In this document: positions 18,028 through 25,308 of the stretch, piece after piece | How positions within the stretch are numbered: the stretch's first letter is position 1 | How the letters are laid out: each line of letters begins with the position of its first letter | NCBI GenBank assembly: GCA_903822495.1 | Contig: CAIJPD010000013.1 | Span: 1-64,000, forward strand | Origin: an uncultured Chloroflexota bacterium | GTDB lineage: Bacteria > Chloroflexota > Limnocylindria > Limnocylindrales > CSP1-4 | Direction of reading: 5' to 3' | Length of the DNA: 64,000 nt | Program-made: the position numbers and the translations under genes | The notes under the pieces: generated by a model | The model's database searches: none | Seen by the model: only the letters and a program-made list of their open reading frames with translations | What the model was told of the DNA's origin: nothing

Positions 18028-18480
18028 GTGATTCTCGATCAGAAGGTGACCATTCAGGCCCCCATCGACAAGGTCTGGGCCTTCGTCAATGACATGGCGG
18101 CCATCAGCACGTGCGTGCCCGGCGTCGAGTCGTTCGAGAAGGTCGACGATGACAACTACCTCGGCGCGCTCAAGGTCAAGGTCGGTCCGATCAGCGTGAC
18201 GCTCAACGGCAAGGTCGTTGTTGTCGAGCGCGACTCGGAGAACTACCGGTCCCGGATGGACGTCCAGGCGGCCGAGAAGCGCCTCAACAGCGCGGTCTCC
18301 GCCCACGCGACGCTGACGGCGGTCTCCCGGTCTGCCACCGAGACGGAGCTGCAGATCCACACCGAGTCCTCGATCCTGGGCAAGCTGGGCGAGTTTGGTC
18401 AGGCCGTGATGCGCAAGAAGGCCGACCAGATCGTCGAGGAGTTCGCGAAGAACATGGCCAAGGCCATCAACGCGGGCTAG
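18028..18480 (+). CDS. CoxG-like SRPBCC (START-fold) protein
   Basis: 150 residues. GTG start after GAAGGAG. The sequence follows the carbon monoxide dehydrogenase subunit G family: VTIQAPIDKVWAFVNDM, then CVPGVESFEKVDDDNYLGAL, a helix-grip fold with a hydrophobic pocket. CoxG recruits CO dehydrogenase to the membrane in its best-known host. Here the only relative of that enzyme is the Mo hydroxylase at 129-2447, 15 kb away and not of the CO type. A general membrane-anchoring or lipid-binding role is therefore safer. Two strong stem-loops follow. Confidence 0.85.
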   Translation: MILDQKVTIQAPIDKVWAFVNDMAAISTCVPGVESFEKVDDDNYLGALKVKVGPISVTLNGKVVVVERDSENYRSRMDVQAAEKRLNSAVSAHATLTAVSRSATETELQIHTESSILGKLGEFGQAVMRKKADQIVEEFAKNMAKAINAG

Positions 18481-18530
18481 TTCCTCGCCGGTGCGGGGCC
18501 CCTGGCCCCGCCCAGACTCTAGCCGATCGA

Positions 18531-18556
18531 ACGCCCGCCGATTCCCCGGCGGGCGT
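18531..18556 (+). terminator. Stem-loop after the CoxG-like gene
   Basis: 10-bp stem ACGCCCGCCG (18531-18540) with CGGCGGGCGT (18547-18556). It is GC-rich, with no T-run. Confidence 0.6.
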
Positions 18557-18600
18557 CGCGATTCTCCGGTGCCGGTACGGGGCGATCGGGGGTGCATCCC

Positions 18601-18631
18601 GAAGCGCCCCGCCGGCCTGGCGGGGCGCTTC
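18601..18631 (+). terminator. Second stem-loop, perfect 13-bp stem
   Basis: GAAGCGCCCCGCC (18601-18613) pairs with 18619-18631 around a GGCCT loop, then CGGTG. It backs up the hairpin 45 bases earlier. Confidence 0.65.
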
Positions 18632-18705
18632 GGTGCGGGGCCCCGCGACGCCGCGAGCCTGCGTGACCCCGCCGGACCCTCCAGACCCAGCGCTGTGCCA
18701 GAAGC

Positions 18706-18858
18706 TCCAGTACGTCCACCGGGTGAGCGCTATCGCACGATCCCTTCCAGTACGTCCACCGGGTGAGCGGTACGGCAGAACGATCCCCGCCGCCACGCTC
18801 AGCAGCGGCCGCCAACCGTGGTCCGCTTTGGATTGAGCTCATGGGGTGGACGTACTGG
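18706..18858. repeat. Short interspersed repeat: two tandem 40-base units and one inverted core
   Basis: TCCAGTACGTCCACCGGGTG and the next 4 bases (GAGCG shared) occur at 18706-18729 and again at 18746-18769, period 40; the sequence after each copy is also partly shared (GCA...CGATCCC). The core CCAGTACGTCCACC appears inverted at 18845-18858. The whole gap 18481-19054 (574 bases) otherwise holds the two stem-loops above and no credible gene. Confidence 0.75.
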
Positions 18859-19054
18859 CAGAACCACCCCGGCGATCACGCGCAGGGGCCGCCGCCCAAG
18901 GGGGACACCACCGGAGAACGCTCATTGCGTGGAGTCCCAGCCTTCTGGGCCTCGGGTGGGGTCCTGTCGTGGCGCGGTGACGTCCGCCCGTACTGACGGC
19001 ACTCCCTGATCGGGGCGCGCGGTGCTTGTCGGCCGCCACCCAGACCGGCCGCCG

Positions 19055-19327
19055 TTACTCCGCGACCACCAGCCAGCGGCTGGTCCGGCCGAGCATGCTC
19101 GCGACCGCGTCGAGGTACGCGCCGCCGTCCTGGGGCGTGACGACGACGCCCGGCTGGGTGACCGACGGGGCGGCGCGGCCGACCAGGCTCAGCAGGAACG
19201 CGGACGTCGCTTCATCCTCCCCGGTCGTGAAGGAGACCGTGCCGTCCGAATCGAGTTCGATGGTCAGCCCGAGAACCGCCCGGTCAAACTGGTCGGCGTA
19301 CAGGCGAAGCCTGCGCGACACGCTCAC
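19055..19327 (-). CDS. Small protein of unknown function, partner of the kinase-like membrane protein
   Basis: 90 residues, ATG start, soluble, slightly acidic in its middle (ELDSDGTVSFTTGEDEA). I do not recognise a family. It overlaps the stop of the 769-residue gene by 4 bases (ATGA), so its translation is coupled to that gene, which supports it being real. A small soluble product coupled to a large putative effector is the arrangement of immunity or chaperone genes. This role is inferred from layout only. Confidence 0.6.
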   Translation of the reverse strand: MSVSRRLRLYADQFDRAVLGLTIELDSDGTVSFTTGEDEATSAFLLSLVGRAAPSVTQPGVVVTPQDGGAYLDAVASMLGRTSRWLVVAE

Positions 19328-21633
19328 GGCACCAGGGCCTGGTGGATGGACATGTTGGCGTCGAAGATCGTCACAAAGTCTCCTGGGCGGCCCAGCCCCG
19401 GTGTTGTGAGCCGGCCCTGGGTCGCAATTGAATCGAGGCGCGCCAGCGCCCCGTTGACCTGCTGCTGGGTGAGCCCGGCGTTGAGCAGGTCCCGGCCCAG
19501 CGCCGTGCGGTCAACGGCCCGGACGCTCGCCAGGACCGCCGGATCGAGGTTCTGGTCCAGGGCGTGGTAGACAAATTCGCTGCGGATCACCGGAGCCTCC
19601 AACCCCGTCGGAAATGATTCGCCGTGGTCGATGGCGATCAGCCTGCCATCGGGCGACTGCAGGACGTTCCCAAGGTGGCGGTCCGCCTCAAGGGTGATGT
19701 AGTCCCGCACGGCGGCCATCTGCTGGTCCGCCGCCGACAAGGCCCCGCTCGACTGCACCGGCGTTCCGTTGGCCCATAGCTGCGCGGACGACCGGCCGAG
19801 CACGGGATGATCGACCACGACCGTGGTCGGCACCTGGTTGAAGCCGAGGTGCTGGTCGGTGATGTAGGTTCCCACCTCCCGCGAGTACTTCGTCCCAACC
19901 GAGCCTGCCCCGATGTCCGCTCCGACTCCAGACTCCGGCTTGAGGATGGCGCGTCCGCCGTCGTCGAACACGACTCGCTGGGTCGTGTTCAGGGTCTGGA
20001 TTGGATTGCCGTTCGCGTCCAGGATCTGTTCGAGGGCGAGCATGTCGCGCTCGAGGAACAGGCGCTGCTCGGCATTCAGGGTGAACTCGCCAGGAATATG
20101 CGCAAAGGTCTTCCGCTCGGCGGCGACAACCCCGCTGGCCACGACGCGCTCCAGCTGGCCGGCCGCGGTCCGGGTACCAAGCCGGCTGAGGACACCTTCG
20201 GCCGCGACCTCCGGGTCGATCACCTGGGCGCCCAGCCAGATGGTGGTGGCCAGGAGCATGCCCTTGAGGCGGTTGGCGTTGTAGTCATCCTTCCCGTCGA
20301 CCGCCTGCTGGTACTGGCCGTACAGCGCGGCGTAGCGGGTCATGTCGTCCTGCGTGATGGGGCTGTGGTTCTCGTTCGGAAAGTCGGTCAGCCACTGGCC
20401 GATCCCGTGCTTCTGCGCGAACTCGATCGGATCAGCCGCGAAATCCTCGTACAGGCTGCGCGCGTTGCCCGAGTCCACCCATGACCGCACGGCCCTGGAG
20501 TCGCCGGTCAGCAACGCCTCGCGTGGCGCCCCGCCAAGCGCGGCCAGCACCGACAGCGGGTCGACCACGTCGCGCATGCCCAGGTGCTGGAACTGGTTGA
20601 CGAAGCCGTCGAAGCCGCCGTCGAGGGCGGCCTGCCAGCCTTGCCGGCGGAGACCGTCGGCGCTGGCGCCCAGACCCGCGCCCAGCGCCGAGCCAACCGC
20701 CGAGCCGAGCGCGCCGATCAGGCTGTTGCCCAGCACGCCGCCGCTGCCCTTGCACTTGCTCAGCCAGTCCAGGAGCCCGAGGTTGCCGCACTCGCTGAAC
20801 CCGCCATCGTCGGCCAGGGCCACGCCGGGATGGGCTGCCAGGGCGGCCACCAGGCCGCCGCCGATCGCCAGCACGACCATCGCGCCGCCGCCGCCGGAAG
20901 CAGTGCCCCGCGACATCACCACCGCCACGCCGATGGCCAGGACAGCCAGGGCGACGGTGGCGCCGGGCGGGCCCGGCGACGTGGGCAGGACCCAGCCAAC
21001 AAGGAAGCCCGCCCCCGCCCCGGCCAGCCCGACCATGACCGCCTGGGATCCGGGCTGGCCGGTTCGCCCGGGGAGGAGCGTCCGCGCGACGAGGCCGTAG
21101 ACGAAGAGGACGAGGCCCGTCGCGATCGGCCGGAGGAGCGGCGCGAAGGCCACGGCCGATGCGATCGTCAGCAGGAAGGCGATGGACGGTCCCAGCACCG
21201 CTGTGGCCAGCAGCGCGGTGCCTAGCCCCAGCAGCAGCTGGGCGCGGGACGCCCGGGAGCCGCCGCGGAACGCCGCGAGGATGTCGGCGGGGATGGCCCG
21301 CGCCTCGCGCGAGAACCGCTCGGGGCCCACCGAGAGCCGGTAGGCGATCACGGATGCCACGAGCGTCGAGGCGATGAAGGAGAAGGCAAACCCCGGGACC
21401 TGGTTGCCGACCCCGCTGACCGGTGAGCCGGCGGGCGTGTAGAAGCCGCCGTAGGTGCCACCCATCGCGAGGATGTTGACCACCCAACCGACCGCGAAGC
21501 CGACCACGACGTAGATGACCGTCACGCGCGCCTCGGCTCGGGCCAGGCGGAGCGCCCGTCGCAGCCATGCCCTGGCCTGGGTGATCGCCGGGTTTGCCTG
21601 CGGGGCGCGGGGTGCCGCGACCGGCGCTGTCAC
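19324..21633 (-). CDS. Polytopic membrane protein with C-terminal PI3/PI4-kinase-like domain
   Basis: 769 residues. About seven hydrophobic segments lie between residues 37 and 275, and a glycine-zipper stretch (GALGSAVGSALGAGLG) at 307-322. A helical, soluble middle runs to about 540, then a kinase-like domain. The domain shows Lys565 in ILKPESG, Glu586 in REVGTY, the catalytic loop DRHLGN (651-656) and metal motif DHGE (669-672), the order seen in phosphatidylinositol 3/4-kinase-like and HipA/SCO1664-like kinases. It could phosphorylate a lipid or protein, or act as a contact or secreted toxin. A translationally coupled 90-residue gene follows. The ATG at 21633 is accepted; no ribosome site is strong. 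Confidence 0.75.
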   Translation of the reverse strand: MTAPVAAPRAPQANPAITQARAWLRRALRLARAEARVTVIYVVVGFAVGWVVNILAMGGTYGGFYTPAGSPVSGVGNQVPGFAFSFIASTLVASVIAYRLSVGPERFSREARAIPADILAAFRGGSRASRAQLLLGLGTALLATAVLGPSIAFLLTIASAVAFAPLLRPIATGLVLFVYGLVARTLLPGRTGQPGSQAVMVGLAGAGAGFLVGWVLPTSPGPPGATVALAVLAIGVAVVMSRGTASGGGGAMVVLAIGGGLVAALAAHPGVALADDGGFSECGNLGLLDWLSKCKGSGGVLGNSLIGALGSAVGSALGAGLGASADGLRRQGWQAALDGGFDGFVNQFQHLGMRDVVDPLSVLAALGGAPREALLTGDSRAVRSWVDSGNARSLYEDFAADPIEFAQKHGIGQWLTDFPNENHSPITQDDMTRYAALYGQYQQAVDGKDDYNANRLKGMLLATTIWLGAQVIDPEVAAEGVLSRLGTRTAAGQLERVVASGVVAAERKTFAHIPGEFTLNAEQRLFLERDMLALEQILDANGNPIQTLNTTQRVVFDDGGRAILKPESGVGADIGAGSVGTKYSREVGTYITDQHLGFNQVPTTVVVDHPVLGRSSAQLWANGTPVQSSGALSAADQQMAAVRDYITLEADRHLGNVLQSPDGRLIAIDHGESFPTGLEAPVIRSEFVYHALDQNLDPAVLASVRAVDRTALGRDLLNAGLTQQQVNGALARLDSIATQGRLTTPGLGRPGDFVTIFDANMSIHQALVP

Positions 21634-21972
21634 GGGACGATGCGGCCGGGCTGGCCGCCGGGAATGATCGTTGTCATGCCGTCGGGGACGCCTCCGTGGG
21701 CCGGATGCGGGACAGCCCGGAGCCTACCGAGTCGAGTGCGGCGGCGCAAGCCCCCTGCAGCCCCGCGGAAGGCGGCTGCCGCGGGGCTCCCGCCGAATTC
21801 GGTTGTCCCTGCGAATGCCTACCCCTCGAGCGCCATCGCGTGGATCGTGCGGTGGCGACGAGTGCGTCGGCGATCTGCGGTTTGCTGGACCGGACCGCGC
21901 GCACCCACAGGTGCGTGGCCGAGCAACGCCGCAGCCCGCCCGCCTGACCCATCCGCCTCCGCGCCCCACGAA
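21634..21972. other. Intergenic region without a convincing gene
   Basis: 339 bases upstream of the kinase-like gene and downstream of the convergently oriented terminator. Open frames here have no ribosome site and look like high-GC noise. No tRNA or strong palindrome was seen. The promoter of the kinase-like operon should lie here. Confidence 0.4.
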
Positions 21973-22006
21973 GAAGAGGCCCGCCGCTTGCGCGACGGGC
22001 CTCTTC
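21973..22006 (-). terminator. Stem-loop after the cyclic amidohydrolase gene
   Basis: Perfect 11-bp stem GAAGAGGCCCG (21973-21983) with CGGGCCTCTTC (21996-22006), 12-base loop, 43 bases past the stop codon of the minus-strand gene. Confidence 0.7.
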
Positions 22007-22048
22007 CGGCTGAGCAGAGTTCCCGGCCCGAGGGCCGGGGGGCAGAAC

Positions 22049-23446
22049 CTAGCGGTAGCCACCCTTCCAGGTGGAGGCCGTGGCATGCGGGCGGACAAGC
22101 TTGCCGTCCGACTTGTCGGCGACGATCTCGCCGTCCTTCATGATGATCCGACCGCGGAGGATGGTCGCGACCGGCGCACCCTTGGTCTTCATGCCGTCGA
22201 AGGGGGTGACGTGGTTCCGGCTGTGCAGATCGTCGTCCTTGATCACGCCCTCCTTGTTGAGGTCGATGATCGTGAGGTCGCCGTCCGAGCCGAGCGCGAT
22301 GGCGCCCTTCTGCGGGTACAGGTCCCACGTCTTGGCCGGCCCCTCGGAGGTGGCGCGAACAAACTGCTGCATGGTCATCCGGCCGGCGTTGACGCCGTTC
22401 GTGAGGAACAGGCGGACGCTGGTCTCGACGCCCGGGAAGCCGGAGATCGCGGTCCAGATGTCGCCGGTGAGCTTCTCTTCCGCGGTGTGCGGCGAGTGGT
22501 CCGTGGCGATCTGGTTGACGCGGCCTTCGTTCAGGCCGTCGAGGAGCGCCGGGCCGTGGCCCTCGTGGCCCCAGCGGACCGGCGGGTTCATGCGGAGGCG
22601 CTCATGGACGCGGTCCATGTCCTCGGCCTTCATGAAGACGTAATGGCCACCCGTCTCGCAGGTGACGTCAACGCCCTCGGCGCGCCACTTGTCGATCATG
22701 TCCAGCCCGTCCGAGGAGGACAGGTGGAAGATGTGGATGCGCGTGCCGATCGCCTTGGCGAAGAGGCCCATCCGCTGGATGGACTCGCACTCGGCGAGGG
22801 CCGGCCGCGAGTCGACGTGGGCCTGCCAGTCGGAGCGCCCCGCAGCCTTCATCTGGCGGATGAGGTGCTGCATGATCTCGTTGTTCTCGGCGTGGAAGCC
22901 GATCCGGAGACCGGTCTCCGCGATCTCCTTGAGGCCGTCCAGCATCATGCCGTCGTCCGGCGCCGGGATCTTGCCGATCGTCTCGCCAAGGAAGCTCTTG
23001 TAGCCGCAGACACCGGCCGCAGCGACGCCCTTGAGGTTCGGGACGGAGTCCTGGACCAGGAGCCCGATGATCCCGAAGTCAACCCAGGACTTCTCCTCGC
23101 CGAGCTTGGTCTTGAGCTCGACGCCCTCGACCGTGTCCGTCTTGGGGTTGGTGTTGGGCATGTCGATGACGGTGGTCACGCCACCCATGACCGCCGCCGT
23201 GGAGCCGGTGCGCCAGTCTTCCTTGTACTCGAAGCCCGGCTCGCGGAAGTGGACGTGACCGTCGATGACGCCCGGGATGACGTACTTGCCGGCCGCGTCG
23301 TAGGTCTCAGTAGCTTCGAGACCAAGCTCGCCGCGCAGTGCAATGGCCACGAACTTGCCGCCGGAGATGGCGACATCGGCCTGCATCTCGCTCGTCGGCG
23401 TCACGACCGTCCCGTTCTTGACGATCAGATCGACCTTGCCTGCCAT
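22049..23446 (-). CDS. Cyclic amidohydrolase (allantoinase/dihydropyrimidinase/dihydroorotase group)
   Basis: 465 residues, ATG with AGGAGG upstream on the minus strand. It is a TIM-barrel amidohydrolase with a full metal set: HVH (His64, His66), Lys150 in GYKSFLGE that can be carbamylated, His185 in GFHAEN, His241 in IFHLSS, and Asp316 in ATDHSPH. The family opens cyclic amides such as allantoin, hydantoins, dihydropyrimidines and dihydroorotate. The local PGVIDGHVHFREPG motif is closest to allantoinase/dihydroorotase-type members. It is 126 bases downstream of the UbiD gene and probably in its operon, which suggests a shared ring-degradation route. Confidence 0.9.
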   Translation of the reverse strand: MAGKVDLIVKNGTVVTPTSEMQADVAISGGKFVAIALRGELGLEATETYDAAGKYVIPGVIDGHVHFREPGFEYKEDWRTGSTAAVMGGVTTVIDMPNTNPKTDTVEGVELKTKLGEEKSWVDFGIIGLLVQDSVPNLKGVAAAGVCGYKSFLGETIGKIPAPDDGMMLDGLKEIAETGLRIGFHAENNEIMQHLIRQMKAAGRSDWQAHVDSRPALAECESIQRMGLFAKAIGTRIHIFHLSSSDGLDMIDKWRAEGVDVTCETGGHYVFMKAEDMDRVHERLRMNPPVRWGHEGHGPALLDGLNEGRVNQIATDHSPHTAEEKLTGDIWTAISGFPGVETSVRLFLTNGVNAGRMTMQQFVRATSEGPAKTWDLYPQKGAIALGSDGDLTIIDLNKEGVIKDDDLHSRNHVTPFDGMKTKGAPVATILRGRIIMKDGEIVADKSDGKLVRPHATASTWKGGYR

Positions 23447-23572
23447 GGATCCTCCTGTTTCTCCGTCCTGACGCCCGATGCGGGCGCGGTGACGAGACCT
23501 GTGTTGGGTGATCGGCCGGGCCGCTGGGGCGACGGTCGGCTGGGATCGGGAACGTGCGGCCCCAAGACCTGA

Positions 23573-25066
23573 CTAGGAGCGCGGATCTCGCGATGCGGGA
23601 TCCAGGATCCAGCCCCACTGCTCCTTGGTGGCCTTCGACATGTCGGCGGTCACGACCGGATCGGCGAAGCGCTCGCGCCACTCCCAGGGGATGGTGGCGT
23701 CGATGAGGAGCCGCGAGTTGAAGCCACGCTCATCCGGGTGGATGGCCGGGTCAAGCGGGCCGCTCCAGGCGCGGTTGATGATCGTCACGTCCCGGGCTGG
23801 GTCGCAGCGGGTCATGACGGCCCACATGACGTCCTGGAGGCTGGTGATATCGATGTCGGGATCCACCACGATGGCGATCCGGCCCGCGTAGGCCGAGGTC
23901 CCCGTCTGGCTGCCCACGAGGAGCGCCTGCGTGGCGTGGCCCGCGTAGGCCTGGTCCACCGCGACCACCGTCATCATCCGGTTGCCGGCTTCCGGCGGGC
24001 ACCAGACGCCCGTGACCTTCGGGACGCCGGCTGCCTTCAGCTGGGTCTCGATCATCGCGGACTTGAGGTACGCGAGGAACTTGTTGTCCTCGTGCGGGGG
24101 CTTGCCCTGCGGGCAGCCCATGAGGATGGGGTCGTTGCGGTGGTAGATGGCCTTGACGTGGATGATCGGCGAGATGCTCTCGCCGCTGGCGTAGTAGCCC
24201 ATCCACTCGCCGTAGGGGCCTTCCTCGTGGAGATCGCCGGGGTACATGAAGCCCTCGATCGCGATCTCGGCCGTGGCCGGGAAGGGGATGCCCGTGTGCT
24301 TGCCGCGGACAACCTCGATGGCCTTGCCGCGGACGCCGCCGGCCCACGCGAACTCGTCGGTGCCGTACGGGATGCCCTCGGCGCAGGCCGCCATGAACAG
24401 GAGCGGGTTGGCGCCGACCACCACCACGATGGGGCAGGGCTCACCCTTGTCGAAGTACGTCTCGCGGATCAGCTTGCCGTGCTTGCCTGGGCTGATGAAG
24501 ACGCCCATCTCGTCCTTGCCGAACACGTGGTTCCGGTAGGTGCCCACGTTGACCCAGCTGGACTCCGGGTCCTTGAGGATGTTCAGGCTGGAGGTGCCGA
24601 TGAACCGGCCGCCGTCCTGGGGGTGCCAGATCGGCACCGGGAAGGCCTCCAGGTCGATGTCGTCGCCCTCGAGGATGTTCTCGAAGACCGGGCCGGTGGT
24701 CACCTCGACCGGCGGGATGGGCTCGAGGCCATCCAGGACGCCGCGCCAGAACTTGAAGAGGCCGTCGTGGTTCCCCTCGGAGTCCGGCAGGTTCAGCGTG
24801 ATGGCCTGGCGGGCCGGGTTGCCGCTGCAGTTGACGATGACTCGCCGACCGGCCGGGTAGCCCGGGATGTTGTCGAACAGGACGGCGGGCGAGCCCTCGT
24901 TGTGGTCGAGCATCTCGGCGATCTCGCCGATCTCGTGCTGCCAGTTGGCCCCGCTGATCACTCGCAGCTCGCCGCGGGCCTGGGCCCGCGCGATCCACTC
25001 GCGCGTGTCGTCCCAGGGCTCCTGCTGCCCGCTTGCGCTCTGCTTCGCATCCGCCGTCATTGTCAC
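23573..25066 (-). CDS. UbiD-family prenylated-FMN-dependent (de)carboxylase
   Basis: 497 residues from the GTG at 25066, which has GGAAGGA 7 bases upstream; an ATG at 25060 is the alternative. The UbiD fold is recognised by DIDLEAFPVPIWHPQDGGRF, GTSSLNILKD, NVGTYRNHVFGKDEMGVFIS, and PYGEWMGYYASGE. These regions carry the residues for prFMN, Mn and K binding. The family decarboxylates aromatic or unsaturated acids (protocatechuate, pyrrole-2-carboxylate, phthaloyl compounds). No UbiX flavin prenyltransferase is visible here, so the cofactor must come from elsewhere. It is divergent from the altered asparaginase-fold gene at 25309. Confidence 0.92.
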   Translation of the reverse strand: MTMTADAKQSASGQQEPWDDTREWIARAQARGELRVISGANWQHEIGEIAEMLDHNEGSPAVLFDNIPGYPAGRRVIVNCSGNPARQAITLNLPDSEGNHDGLFKFWRGVLDGLEPIPPVEVTTGPVFENILEGDDIDLEAFPVPIWHPQDGGRFIGTSSLNILKDPESSWVNVGTYRNHVFGKDEMGVFISPGKHGKLIRETYFDKGEPCPIVVVVGANPLLFMAACAEGIPYGTDEFAWAGGVRGKAIEVVRGKHTGIPFPATAEIAIEGFMYPGDLHEEGPYGEWMGYYASGESISPIIHVKAIYHRNDPILMGCPQGKPPHEDNKFLAYLKSAMIETQLKAAGVPKVTGVWCPPEAGNRMMTVVAVDQAYAGHATQALLVGSQTGTSAYAGRIAIVVDPDIDITSLQDVMWAVMTRCDPARDVTIINRAWSGPLDPAIHPDERGFNSRLLIDATIPWEWRERFADPVVTADMSKATKEQWGWILDPASRDPRS

Positions 25067-25215
25067 GTCCGCATCCTTCCAGTGCTGTCCACTGCCGCTG
25101 GTCTGAGAGTGTTGCCGGCGCCCGGGGCCCCGCTGCCGGGGACGATGATCGACCGGGTGGTTGCCGTGTGCGGGGGGCGCGCCAGCCGGCGCGCGGAGAG
25201 AGGCTCGGAGGCTCC

Positions 25216-25225
25216 TTGTATGCAA
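25216..25225. promoter_or_regulatory. Candidate GntR-type operator in the UbiD/asparaginase-like divergent region
   Basis: TTGTATGCAA is one base from the palindrome TTGTATACAA seen in several FCD-subfamily GntR operators. It lies in the 242-base divergent region, and AT-rich sequence around it (to TATCTTAT at 25229-25236) stands out in 70% GC DNA. A GntR/FCD regulator is encoded at 60666-61355. The link is speculative. Confidence 0.3.
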
Positions 25226-25308
25226 CGGTATCTTATGGCTCGCGCGATCCCGCGGTCAACTTTCCCGGGCCCCGAAGCGGCGTCCGGGCACCACCAGGAG
25301 AGGCCTTG

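Noticed and set aside
18028..18480. Longer version of the CoxG-like protein starting near 17704
   Set aside because: The extension is Arg/Pro/Ala-rich repeat translation antisense to the start of the MFS gene; the ribosome site and family start support 18028.
21674..21952. 92-residue minus-strand frame upstream of the cyclic amidohydrolase terminator
   Set aside because: No ribosome site, Arg/Ser/Ala-rich composition, and no coupling to neighbours.
23573..25225. UbiD start at 25225
   Set aside because: The extra 53 residues are Arg/Pro-rich without ribosome site, and would cover the AT-rich divergent promoter region.
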